13,720 nt of DNA from assembly GCA_946404585.1 (NCBI GenBank), contig CAMJEC010000022.1, forward strand, positions 1 to 13,720, read 5' to 3'. Positions within the stretch are counted from its first letter, which is position 1. The number at the start of each line of letters is the position of its first letter. This stretch comes from an uncultured Caryophanales bacterium. Lineage in GTDB: Bacteria > Bacillota_I > Bacilli_A > RFN20 > CAG-826. The notes under the pieces were generated by a model that was not told the origin of the DNA, did no database searches, and saw only the letters and a list, made by a program, of their open reading frames with translations. The translations under genes were made by a program, and so were the position numbers. This document shows positions 6,155-13,635 of this stretch, one piece after another.

Positions 6155-6179
6155 TTATTAATTAAACAACAATTTTCAA

Positions 6180-6209
6180 GCATGGTAGGGGCTCAAAGCC
6201 CCTCTATGC
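6180..6209 (+). other. Strong intercistronic hairpin between dnaK and dnaJ
   Basis: The arms 6180-6193 and 6197-6209 form a 13-bp stem with one bulged T, five-sixths of it near the loop being G-C rich (GGGGCT/AGCCCC), around the 3-nt loop CAA. No T run follows; the sequence continues GTGAATAG into the dnaJ ribosome site. It is therefore unlikely to be an efficient terminator. More likely it is an mRNA-stability or partial-attenuation element that sets dnaK expression above dnaJ. Confidence 0.65.
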
Positions 6210-6228
6210 GTGAATAGAAAGGATTATC

Positions 6229-7362
6229 ATGGCAGAGAAAAGAGATTTTTACGAGGTACTAGGTGTTTCTAAGAGCGCCTCCAAAGACGAAATTAAAAGC
6301 GCTTATCGTAAACTCGCGAAGAAATATCACCCCGATAACCATGAAACTGGTGATGCGGAGAAATTCAAAGAAGTTCAAGAAGCTTATGACGTCCTTTATG
6401 ATGATCAAAAAAGAAGTGCTTATGACCAATTTGGTCATGCGGCATTCGAACAAGGCGCTGGTGGCCCAGGCAGTAACCCATTTGAAGGTGGCTTTGGTGG
6501 ATTCGGCGCTGATGGTGTAGACCTTGGCGATATCTTCTCATCCTTCTTTGGTGGAGGCCGTCGTCAACAAAGAGCCAGTACTGGTCCAAGAAGAGGTAAC
6601 GACGCTATTGTGCGTGTTAAAGTCGACTTCATGGATACCATTCTTGGTCGTGATATAGAGATTCCACTTACAATCGATGAACAATGTTCATCATGCCATG
6701 GTACAGGCGCTAAAACTCCTAATGATGTCAAAACCTGTCCTAACTGTGGTGGGCATGGCTACGTCCGTGTACAAAGAAGAAGCTTATTTGGTGTGATTGA
6801 ACAACAAGAAGTATGTACACGTTGTAATGGCGCAGGTAAAATCATCTCTAATCCATGTCCAAACTGTGGTGGTAAAGGCTATAACAGAGTTAAAAAGAAT
6901 ATCAAAGTTCATATTATCGCTGGTATTAATGACGGCCAACAAATCCGTGTCCAAGGCATGGGTGAAAGAGGGGCCAATGGTGGTCCAAATGGTGACCTCT
7001 TCGTAGAAGTGAACGTCAAACCGCATCAATACTTCAAAAGAGATGGTAACGATATCCATCTTACCGTCCCAGTCGACTTCATTGATGCCATCTTGGGCAC
7101 AAGCGTTGATGTTCCTACAGTATACGGGGAAGCCACTCTTAACATTCCTGCGGGCACACAACCTGGACAAATATTCAGAATGCGTGGTCAAGGCGTGAAA
7201 GACTTAAGAAGTGGTAAGCCTGGCGATCAATATGTCCATCTCGATATCAAGATGCCAACTTCCTTGAATAGAAAACAAAAAGATTTATTAACGCAATATC
7301 GTGATGAAATCGGAAAAGATGATTCATTGCTTGCGAAATTCAAAAAAATCTTTAAAAAATAA
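6229..7362 (+). CDS. dnaJ: Chaperone protein DnaJ (Hsp40, type I)
   Basis: DnaJ delivers unfolded proteins to DnaK and stimulates its ATPase. The 377-aa protein has all type I parts in order: a J domain (residues 4-70) with the H-P-D motif at 34-36; a Gly/Phe-rich linker (about 74-112); and four zinc-finger repeats, C-S-S-C-H-G-T-G (C153, C156), C-P-N-C-G-G-H-G (C170, C173), C-T-R-C-N-G-A-G (C196, C199) and C-P-N-C-G-G-K-G (C210, C213). The C-terminal client-binding domain then follows to the end. All eight zinc ligands are present. AAAGGA (6218-6223) lies 5 nt before the ATG. It is the last gene of the heat-shock operon, separated from dnaK by 74 bp with a strong hairpin, and followed by an intrinsic terminator. 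Confidence 0.98.
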   Translation: MAEKRDFYEVLGVSKSASKDEIKSAYRKLAKKYHPDNHETGDAEKFKEVQEAYDVLYDDQKRSAYDQFGHAAFEQGAGGPGSNPFEGGFGGFGADGVDLGDIFSSFFGGGRRQQRASTGPRRGNDAIVRVKVDFMDTILGRDIEIPLTIDEQCSSCHGTGAKTPNDVKTCPNCGGHGYVRVQRRSLFGVIEQQEVCTRCNGAGKIISNPCPNCGGKGYNRVKKNIKVHIIAGINDGQQIRVQGMGERGANGGPNGDLFVEVNVKPHQYFKRDGNDIHLTVPVDFIDAILGTSVDVPTVYGEATLNIPAGTQPGQIFRMRGQGVKDLRSGKPGDQYVHLDIKMPTSLNRKQKDLLTQYRDEIGKDDSLLAKFKKIFKK

Positions 7363-7368
7363 ATAAAT

Positions 7369-7397
7369 AATCCTTACCTCAAATGGTAGGGATTTTT
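7369..7397 (+). terminator. Intrinsic terminator of the hrcA-grpE-dnaK-dnaJ operon
   Basis: AATCCTTACC (7369-7378) pairs with GGTAGGGATT (7385-7394), 10 bp with one G-T pair and the 6-nt loop TCAAAT, followed by a T-rich run from 7393. It begins 7 nt after the dnaJ stop. Confidence 0.85.
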
Positions 7398-7407
7398 ATT
7401 TTAGTGG

Positions 7408-7436
7408 TTGATTATAAAGATATATCTTTTTATCAT
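7408..7436 (+). promoter_or_regulatory. Candidate promoter of the lipoprotein gene, with a palindrome in its spacer
   Basis: TTGATT (7408-7413), a 17-bp spacer and TATCAT (7431-7436). Inside the spacer is the perfect 14-bp palindrome AAAGATATATCTTT (7416-7429), which could be an operator. The match to consensus is moderate. The ribosome site GAAGGGAG (7455-7462) and the ATG at 7469 follow. Confidence 0.45.
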
Positions 7437-7468
7437 TTAATTAAGTTCATTCATGAAGGGAGACAGTT

Positions 7469-10400
7469 ATGAAGAAGACTAAATTAATTCTTTTGCCTAT
7501 TTTCGCTATGTCTTTAGGCATGCTCACTGGTTGTAACGACGAGATTAATAGTGCAATTTCTAACATCCAAAGCCATATCGATGATATGCAAAGTGATATC
7601 GATGATTTAAAGAACCAAATCAAAGATTTAAAAGATCAAATTGCAAAACTTGAAGGCGAGATGAACGACAAGATTGCCGCAGTTAAACAAGAATATTTAC
7701 AAAAAATCGCTGCGGCAGAAGCTGAAATTGAATCTCTAAATACAGAATTAAATAATCTTAAGACTCAATACGCAAGTGACAAGAAAGCAATAGAAGATGA
7801 CTATAACGCTAAGTTAGCAGCATTAGAAGAAAAGCTTCAAAACGCTGATCAAGCTTTAGCTACTCAACTTCAACAAGAAAAAGAAGCTTTACAAGCGGAC
7901 TATACATCTAAAATTAACGCTCTTCAAACAGCGTATCAAAGCAAGGTGCAAGAAATCGAATCTAACATTGCAACGCTCAATACAAGCATCTCTAATTTAC
8001 AAACTGAATTAGCGAATCAAGTTACTGCTATTCAAAATGACTATAATGGCAAGATTAACAATTTGACTGAACGTGTCTCCGTTTTAGAAGAAGTTCAAAC
8101 ACATACAGTGAGCTTTGACACTAAAGGTGCTGGTGAAATTGATCCACAAGTTATTGTCCATGGTGAAAAAGCTAGAAAACCAGAAGACCCTGTTAGAGCG
8201 GGTGCTACTTTCAAAGGTTGGTCAAATCATGATGAACCATGGTATTTCTATAGCTCAGTAGTCACTGAAGATATGGAGTTAGTGGCCCAATGGGAACTAA
8301 TTGATTATCGTGCGACTTTTAAAAACGATGATGGCACAGTCTTGGAAACAGTTGAAAATGTTCACTATGGTGAAACAGTCACTTATAGTGGTGAAACTCC
8401 CATAAAACCTAATCAAGAAGAGCATTATGACTATACATTTGCCGGATGGGATAAAGAATTGGTAATTTATGGCGATACGGAATTTATCGCTCAATATGAC
8501 AAGGAATACTTACCATTCGAAGAAAGATATTTGGATGCTCAAGGCAACATCTTATATCAAAGATATGTTCCAGAAGAAGAATCATTAACCAGAGTTAATT
8601 ACAATGATAAAGATCTTGAGTTAGTCGATGGCCATTATCGTTTAGAAGCCGAAAATGCTATTCTTTCTGGTGATGGTGTGCGAGTAGATACTGCCTATAA
8701 TGCAAGTGGTGGCAAAAGTGTTGGCTATTTTGATGTTGGCACTTATGTGACATTTAATTTTAACGTTTCTCAAGACACTGTCGCCAATTTGGCTATTGGT
8801 TTAGCTAATGGTGGTGGCTATCCTTTAAAAAAGTTTGTTAGGATAGTTCTTAACGGCGAAGATTATCCAATTAGTGATGGTGTTCGCATTACAGACACAC
8901 ATGACTGGGATACATATTTGAAATTTGTAATTGGAGAAATTCATCTAAAAAAGGGAGAAAATACCCTTATTCTTTATACTGAAGGCGGCATTAATCTTGA
9001 TTATCTTGATATTGAAAACTGTGCTTTTGATCTTGCTCAACAAGGCATTGAAGAGCCGACAAAGGCTAACGAAGGAACTTTGAAGTTTTCATTCCGCCAT
9101 TGGGAATTAGTTAGCAATGAAAATGATATCATCATTTATCGTCCTGTATTTGATGAGGCCACGATTGGTTTAGAATTTCTTGATAACATAGTTGATATAT
9201 ATCATGGTGAAGTCACAGAAGTGTTTGTTCCGGAATATTGGAATGGTAAAGCTATTACCGAAATCGGACAAAACTCTTTTGGAAGTACCAAGGTGGTAAA
9301 TGTTCATCTTCCAGATTCTATCAAATTAATTAGCGGTGGGGCTTTCAAACTGGCAACAAAATTAACAACGATTAACTTTCCAAAAAACCTTAAAACTATC
9401 GAATACGAAGCTTTTAATGAATGTATCAAACTAAAAACAGTTGAATTCAACGATGGCTTAGAGTTTATCGGCAATAGAACGTTTCAATCATCAGGCCTTG
9501 AAGAAGTCACTTTCCCATCTTCAGTAAAGCACTTAGGTGACCGCTGCTTCGCAAATATTCACGCTAATTATATTTACGTCCCAGCAACAATTACCGAGAT
9601 TGCCTGGGGATGCTTTCAATCTGATGATGAGTACAGAAATGTGATTTACTGTGAAAGAGAATTTAGACCATCTGCTTATGACGCTTATTGGGCAGAGAAT
9701 TCAGAAATTGTCTGGGGCTTTAAAGCAGAAATTGAAAAAGATGGCTATAAATTCGCTACATACGAAGTAAATGAAATAAAGGGCGCTATTCTTCTTGGCT
9801 ATGATAGTTCAATTGTTAATTTCGAAGTACCTGAAGAAGTAAATGGCTATCCAGTAAGAAGAATGAGTGTTTCGTTTAAAGGAAATGCGAAAATTAAATC
9901 TGTAATTCTTCCAAACTTTATTGAAAAAATTGATAATGATGCTTTCCGTGGATGTTCTTCTCTTGAATATGTTTATATTCCAGGGAGTGTTAAGACCATC
10001 GGAGATAGAGCGTTCAAAGATTGTATCAAACTAAAAACAGTTGTGCTAAATGAAGGACTTGAAGCTATAGCATACGAAGCGTTTGCTACCTGCTATTCAT
10101 TATCATCAATCAATCTTCCTGAGGGTTTGTTAAGATTACATGGCCATGCTTTTGATACTTGCACCTCTTTGACTGAAATTACTCTTCCTGAAAGCCTTGT
10201 CGCAATGGATGAAGCTGTTTTTTGTCAAACAAGTCTCAGATTCGTTGCTATTCCGAAGAACATTAGAGTCATTTCAGACTCCCTCTTTAGTCAATGCAGC
10301 GCATTAAGGGCCGTTGTTTTACCTGACACTCTCGTTTCAATTTCTGTCTATGCCTTTTATGCTGATCCAGCTTTAGAAAAAATCTATTACGAAAGCACCG

Positions 10401-10546
10401 AAGAACAATGGAATTCTTTGCCTCCTTACGATGAGGGTACTAATTATTCGTTGAGGGATGCAACGATGTACTTTTATTCCGAGACAGAGCCTACTACTCC
10501 AGGGAACTTCTGGCGCTATGTAGAAGGTACTCCAACGATTTGGTAA
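7469..10546 (+). CDS. Large surface lipoprotein: coiled-coil stalk, InlB repeats, CBM6/35-like module, BspA-type leucine-rich repeats
   Basis: A lipoprotein signal peptide ends in the lipobox L-T-G-C with the lipidated Cys at residue 22. Residues of about 24-208 are a long heptad coiled coil with recurring D-Y-x-x-K-I units, expected to stand out from the membrane as a stalk. Two InlB/Listeria-Bacteroides-type repeats follow (about 211-277 and 278-346; F-x-G-W and D/E-x-E-x-x-A-Q-W/Y patterns). A segment at about 390-516 (Y-R-L-E-A-E-N opening, G-Y-F-D-V-G, N-L-D-Y-L-D-I-E closing) resembles CBM6/CBM35 carbohydrate-binding modules. Two BspA/TpLRR-type leucine-rich blocks (about 574-716 and 773-980; L-P-x-S-x-x-x-I-x-x-x-A-F) appear to be an internal duplication. 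It ends with G-N-F-W-R-Y-V-E-G-T-P-T-I-W. No enzyme motif is seen, so adhesion or glycan binding is the likely role (inference). The start is supported by GAAGGGAG 6 nt upstream. It is a single-gene unit between two terminators. Confidence 0.88.
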   Translation: MKKTKLILLPIFAMSLGMLTGCNDEINSAISNIQSHIDDMQSDIDDLKNQIKDLKDQIAKLEGEMNDKIAAVKQEYLQKIAAAEAEIESLNTELNNLKTQYASDKKAIEDDYNAKLAALEEKLQNADQALATQLQQEKEALQADYTSKINALQTAYQSKVQEIESNIATLNTSISNLQTELANQVTAIQNDYNGKINNLTERVSVLEEVQTHTVSFDTKGAGEIDPQVIVHGEKARKPEDPVRAGATFKGWSNHDEPWYFYSSVVTEDMELVAQWELIDYRATFKNDDGTVLETVENVHYGETVTYSGETPIKPNQEEHYDYTFAGWDKELVIYGDTEFIAQYDKEYLPFEERYLDAQGNILYQRYVPEEESLTRVNYNDKDLELVDGHYRLEAENAILSGDGVRVDTAYNASGGKSVGYFDVGTYVTFNFNVSQDTVANLAIGLANGGGYPLKKFVRIVLNGEDYPISDGVRITDTHDWDTYLKFVIGEIHLKKGENTLILYTEGGINLDYLDIENCAFDLAQQGIEEPTKANEGTLKFSFRHWELVSNENDIIIYRPVFDEATIGLEFLDNIVDIYHGEVTEVFVPEYWNGKAITEIGQNSFGSTKVVNVHLPDSIKLISGGAFKLATKLTTINFPKNLKTIEYEAFNECIKLKTVEFNDGLEFIGNRTFQSSGLEEVTFPSSVKHLGDRCFANIHANYIYVPATITEIAWGCFQSDDEYRNVIYCEREFRPSAYDAYWAENSEIVWGFKAEIEKDGYKFATYEVNEIKGAILLGYDSSIVNFEVPEEVNGYPVRRMSVSFKGNAKIKSVILPNFIEKIDNDAFRGCSSLEYVYIPGSVKTIGDRAFKDCIKLKTVVLNEGLEAIAYEAFATCYSLSSINLPEGLLRLHGHAFDTCTSLTEITLPESLVAMDEAVFCQTSLRFVAIPKNIRVISDSLFSQCSALRAVVLPDTLVSISVYAFYADPALEKIYYESTEEQWNSLPPYDEGTNYSLRDATMYFYSETEPTTPGNFWRYVEGTPTIW
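9422..9443 (+). repeat. 22-bp exact direct repeat, copy 1, inside the lipoprotein gene
   Basis: Identical to 10022-10043, exactly 600 bp (200 codons) downstream. It encodes C-I-K-L-K-T-V in a leucine-rich repeat. The retained DNA identity suggests a fairly recent duplication or gene conversion within the leucine-rich region. Confidence 0.85.
10022..10043 (+). repeat. 22-bp exact direct repeat, copy 2, inside the lipoprotein gene
   Basis: Partner of 9422-9443. The surrounding protein sequence aligns over at least 90 residues with the first block, in the same order and frame, but the DNA outside the 22 bp has diverged. Confidence 0.85.
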
Positions 10547-10562
10547 AAAATCTTCAAAAAAT

Positions 10563-10585
10563 AAACCGGATTTATCCGGTTTTTT
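10563..10585 (+). terminator. Intrinsic terminator of the lipoprotein gene
   Basis: AAACCGGA (10563-10570) pairs with TCCGGTTT (10575-10582), 8 bp with the loop TTTA, followed by six T (10580-10585). It lies 16 nt after the stop codon. Confidence 0.88.
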
Positions 10586-10662
10586 CTTTTCCTAAAAATT
10601 TTTTGCACTTTTTTTGGACAAATTTGAAAAAACGCCCCTATTTCATCTATAGGAGGTGTTAA

Positions 10663-11877
10663 ATGTACTATATTCCACAATTAAGTAATTCAAGCTGTGG
10701 TGTGGCATGCCTAAAAATGCTGCTCGCCATAGTGCAAAAAGATGAAAGGTATCTCTATCTGAGCGAGGAAGAGGAGCATGGGCAATACAACTATCAAGAC
10801 TTAGTTTTGATTGCTGAGCGCTATGACGTCACCTTATTTGGCGCAAAAATAGACGATAAAGACGATTTAAGGCACTTTGATAAGTTTCCTGTGATTTTAA
10901 CCGTCGTTGGACCAAACGAAACGACACACGCCGTTTTAGTAAGTCAAAGAAAAGGTAATAAAGTCAAAGTGCATGACCCTGCTACAGGCATCAAGTGGCA
11001 AAAGATTGATACGCTTATTAAAAATTGGGATGGCACCCTTTTAGCAGTCAATGGCTTTCAAAAGCATCCATACCCCTATAATGTCATTGACTCAAAGGAC
11101 CCAAAAGGCACATTGGTTTCATCAATCTTACAAGTCCTTACCGCAGTATTTATCGCTGTCGCTACATTCTTTATCAAACCCGATGGCAACATTGTTCTAC
11201 CCCTAGTGTTTGCGGGTTTAGGTATCGCAAGTGAAATCTTGTTAAGATTTACTTTGCTTAAAAGAATGCAGCGCTTCGATAAATATCTAAGACGATTCTT
11301 GCCTTACGTACGCAGCCATGATTATTTCGAATTCTATAAGCGCGGACAAGAATACAAGAAGTGTTCTCTAAGTAGTGGCCTAAATCTTCTCTTCTCTTTG
11401 CTCATCGTTATTCTCATCATTACCATTTCGATTATCAACTCGCTTGATTATCTCATTTTGATCTTTGCTTCCTTATTAGCCGCTTATCTCGATGTCTTCT
11501 TTTTCTCCCCTTATAAAAACAGTCTCGGGAAAGAAATCTATGAGGAGGAATGTGAACTCAGAGGCACAAGTGATGTTGATGGTGTGGAAATGAAGGTTAA
11601 AACTATGGAGGTTAAGGCTTATCGCTTTGCCTACATGGAATTTGCTAAAAAAGGAGTAGTGGCGCTTTTCTTAGTTATCGCTAGTCTCGCTCTATGTGTT
11701 GCTGAAAAGTCATTCTCCATTCCTAACATCATTTTCTATACGTGTTTATCTATCTTGCTCTATCAGTCATTAACCCCATTATTTGGTTATGATCAGCGTT
11801 TAGAAGAGAACTTACTTTGTAAAGCGAGAGTGAATAATATCGTTCATCAAGATGAAATTGATAGAAAACATAAATAA
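10663..11877 (+). CDS. C39 peptidase fused to a six-helix membrane domain, no ABC ATPase
   Basis: Residues 1-130 are a C39 (bacteriocin-processing type) cysteine peptidase domain. Gln6 is the oxyanion residue, Cys12 lies in S-S-C-G-V-A-C-L, His89 in T-T-H-A-V-L-V and Asp105 in H-D-P-A-T-G, so the whole catalytic set is present. Six hydrophobic segments follow (about 151-171, 175-198, 238-259, 261-281, 331-347 and 353-374). Long charged loops lie between helices 2-3 and 4-5, the latter containing E-I-Y-E-E-E-C-E-L-R-G. This is the helix and loop pattern of an ABC exporter membrane domain. ComA/LanT-type exporters go on to a nucleotide-binding domain and reach about 700 aa; this protein stops 30 residues after helix 6, at 404 aa, and no Walker A, signature or Walker B motif is present. 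No double-Gly leader peptide is seen nearby. AGGAGGT (10651-10657) lies 5 nt before the ATG. Peptidase assignment is strong; transport ability is doubtful. Confidence 0.85.
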   Translation: MYYIPQLSNSSCGVACLKMLLAIVQKDERYLYLSEEEEHGQYNYQDLVLIAERYDVTLFGAKIDDKDDLRHFDKFPVILTVVGPNETTHAVLVSQRKGNKVKVHDPATGIKWQKIDTLIKNWDGTLLAVNGFQKHPYPYNVIDSKDPKGTLVSSILQVLTAVFIAVATFFIKPDGNIVLPLVFAGLGIASEILLRFTLLKRMQRFDKYLRRFLPYVRSHDYFEFYKRGQEYKKCSLSSGLNLLFSLLIVILIITISIINSLDYLILIFASLLAAYLDVFFFSPYKNSLGKEIYEEECELRGTSDVDGVEMKVKTMEVKAYRFAYMEFAKKGVVALFLVIASLALCVAEKSFSIPNIIFYTCLSILLYQSLTPLFGYDQRLEENLLCKARVNNIVHQDEIDRKHK

Positions 11878-11881
11878 TTAA

Positions 11882-11890
11882 TGTTATGAT
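11882..11890 (+). promoter_or_regulatory. Extended -10 promoter immediately before ybeY, leaderless geometry
   Basis: TGTTATGAT: a near-consensus -10 hexamer TATGAT (11885-11890) with the TG extension, in the 19-bp gap after the C39 gene. Only 6 nt separate it from the ybeY ATG at 11897. There is no Shine-Dalgarno sequence in front of that ATG. Confidence 0.5.
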
Positions 11891-11896
11891 TTCATC

Positions 11897-12340
11897 ATGG
11901 AACTCGATTTTAACTCTTTCGACGAATCATTAAACGATTATCAAGAAGTCTATGAATCATTAGTGGTGAAGACTCTTAACCATCTCGGTTTAGAGTTTGA
12001 TCCTTATATCAGTGTCACATTCGTGGACAATGAATTTATTCATAACATCAATAGAGAATATCGTAAAATTGACCGTCCGACAGATGTCATCTCCTTTGCT
12101 TTCTTAGATGGAGATGAAAATAAAGATAAAATCTTTCACTCTAAACAAATGGTCGTCCTCGGTGAGATTTATATCTCATTCGATAAAGCCAGAGAACAAG
12201 CTACTGCATATGGCCATAGTCTAGACCGTGAACTTAAGTTCCTATTCGTTCATGGATTATTACATCTTCTTGGCTATGACCATATGACAGAAGATGATGA
12301 AAAAATAATGTTTTCTTTACAAGAAGAAATCTTAGCGTGA
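11897..12340 (+). CDS. ybeY: Endoribonuclease YbeY, 16S rRNA maturation
   Basis: YbeY is a single-strand-specific, metal-dependent RNase needed for 16S rRNA 3'-end processing and 30S quality control. At 147 aa it has normal length. The zinc-binding signature H-G-L-L-H-L-L-G-Y-D-H supplies His119, His123 and His129. The upstream family motifs R-x-T/P-T-D-V-I-S-F-A-F (about 60-69) and L-G-E-I-Y-I-S (88-94) are intact. The ATG at 11897 has no ribosome site; a TG-extended -10 box lies 6 nt upstream, so this may be a leaderless start for the ybeY-cdd-era-recO cluster, with or without read-through from the C39 gene. The gene ends in TGA, evidence that this organism does not read TGA as Trp. A dgkA gene, common between ybeY and cdd in Bacilli, is absent. 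Confidence 0.96.
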   Translation: MELDFNSFDESLNDYQEVYESLVVKTLNHLGLEFDPYISVTFVDNEFIHNINREYRKIDRPTDVISFAFLDGDENKDKIFHSKQMVVLGEIYISFDKAREQATAYGHSLDRELKFLFVHGLLHLLGYDHMTEDDEKIMFSLQEEILA

Positions 12341-12349
12341 GGTAACCTT

Positions 12350-12751
12350 ATGAGAGATGAAGAATTAATGCAACAAGCCGTGGAGGCTAGACAATTATCC
12401 TATAGCCCATATTCCAACTTTAAAGTAGGCGCCGCTTTACTTTGTAAAGATGGTAAAGTCTTCTTAGGGGCTAATGTTGAAAACTCTTCCTATCCTTTAT
12501 GTATGTGCGCTGAAAGAAACGCCTTATACAACGCGATGATGAATGGCTATAAGAAAGCTGACTTTGTAGCTCTAGCCATCGCCGCGGACACAGACGCTCC
12601 ATGCTCACCATGTGGTGCATGTAGACAAGTGATTAGCGAATTATTCCCAAGAGATGGTGAGATCTTACTCACAAATCTCAAAGGTGATAGTTATAAAACT
12701 AACATTGATGAACTTCTTCCATTAGCGTTTTCAGGAGATGATTTGAAATAA
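12350..12751 (+). CDS. cdd: Cytidine deaminase
   Basis: Zinc hydrolase of pyrimidine salvage that converts cytidine and deoxycytidine to uridine and deoxyuridine in the cytoplasm. The 133-aa protein is the small homotetrameric type with three cysteine zinc ligands: Cys53 in C-A-E-R, where Glu55 is the catalytic proton shuttle, and Cys88 and Cys91 in P-C-G-A-C-R-Q. The substrate-binding opening Y-S-P-Y-S-N-F-K-V-G-A-A (18-29) and N-V-E-N-S-S-Y-P (42-49) are present. GAGG (12339-12342) overlaps the ybeY stop and serves the ATG 9 nt after ybeY. The stop TAA shares its last A with the era start codon (TAATG), so the two genes are translationally coupled. Confidence 0.97.
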   Translation: MRDEELMQQAVEARQLSYSPYSNFKVGAALLCKDGKVFLGANVENSSYPLCMCAERNALYNAMMNGYKKADFVALAIAADTDAPCSPCGACRQVISELFPRDGEILLTNLKGDSYKTNIDELLPLAFSGDDLK

Positions 12752-13635
12752 TGAAATCCGGATTCGTCGCTATTTTAGGTAGACCAAACGTTGGTAAATC
12801 TACGCTTTTGAATGGTTTAATAAACCATCATGTCTCAATTGTCACTGATAAATCACAAACCACAAGAAACAATATCATCGGCATTTATAACGATGAAGAA
12901 ACTCAAATTGTCTTTTTAGATACTCCTGGTATCCATAAGCCAATGCAACAACTTGGTAAAGAGATGAATAACATGGCCTATAGCGCCGCCCATGACGTCG
13001 ATGTAGCCATCTTAGTGGTGGATGCTTCTAAACCATTCGGCACTGGCGATACTTTTGTTATCGACCATTTAGACATCCATAATGTCCCATTAATTATTGT
13101 CTTCAATAAGATTGACTTAGCTAGATTAGATAAGACCGAGGAACTCAAGAAGATTTATCGCGCTTATTTTGAAAAAGCCACATTTATCGACGCTGTCGCT
13201 AAAGAAGGCTTCAATATCGATGAAGTAATTAAAACAGTCAGAAATATGCTTCCTGAAGGACCAGCTTACTATCCTCCAGAAATGATTACCGATAAAGATG
13301 AAATCTTCCAAATCAAAGAAATCATCCGTGAAAAGGTCTTGAAGACTCTTAGAGAAGAAGTTCCACATTCTGTGGCAATTTATATGGACCATATTGAATG
13401 GGAAAAGAAACCTATGCAAATATTCGCTTCTATTATCGTGGAAAAAGATAGCCAAAAAGGTATCGTTATCGGTAAAAATGGTAGCCGCATTAAAGAGATT
13501 GGCACTAAAGCGAGAATGAGTATTGAAAAATTACTTAATCAACATGTCTTCTTAGAACTTCAAGTGAAAGTGGATGAAGGCTGGAGAGAATCACCTTCTT
13601 CTTTGAAGGAATACGGATATAAGTACGAAAAATAA
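12751..13635 (+). CDS. era: GTPase Era, 30S ribosome assembly
   Basis: Era binds the 3' end of 16S rRNA through its KH domain and acts as a GTP-dependent checkpoint in 30S maturation. The 294-aa length is typical. The GTPase domain shows G1 G-R-P-N-V-G-K-S-T (10-18), G2 T-T-R-N-N-I-I-G (37-44), G3 D-T-P-G (57-60) and G4 N-K-I-D (119-122). The G5 position reads D-A-V-A-K-E-G (147-153) instead of the common S-A. The KH domain is at about 200-275, with its GxxG loop G-K-N-G at 241-244. The start overlaps the cdd stop by one base; the nearest ribosome site AGGAG (12733-12737) is rather far, which fits coupling. The stop TAA in turn overlaps the recO ATG. YbeY and Era being in the same cluster fits their joint role in 16S maturation. 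Confidence 0.97.
   Translation: MKSGFVAILGRPNVGKSTLLNGLINHHVSIVTDKSQTTRNNIIGIYNDEETQIVFLDTPGIHKPMQQLGKEMNNMAYSAAHDVDVAILVVDASKPFGTGDTFVIDHLDIHNVPLIIVFNKIDLARLDKTEELKKIYRAYFEKATFIDAVAKEGFNIDEVIKTVRNMLPEGPAYYPPEMITDKDEIFQIKEIIREKVLKTLREEVPHSVAIYMDHIEWEKKPMQIFASIIVEKDSQKGIVIGKNGSRIKEIGTKARMSIEKLLNQHVFLELQVKVDEGWRESPSSLKEYGYKYEK

Noticed and set aside
6784..7191. 135-codon open frame on the minus strand across dnaJ
   Set aside because: It is opposite a fully conserved dnaJ, has no ribosome site and resembles no protein; it is a by-product of codon usage.
7469..10546. Lipoprotein as substrate of the neighbouring C39 peptidase
   Set aside because: C39 enzymes cut short leaders after a double Gly; the lipoprotein has a standard lipobox signal peptide, and each gene has its own terminator or ribosome site context.
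10603..10646. Promoter for the C39 gene (TTGCAC or TTGGAC with a downstream -10)
   Set aside because: No -10 hexamer of acceptable quality lies at the right distance. A promoter is likely because a terminator precedes the gene, but I could not place it.
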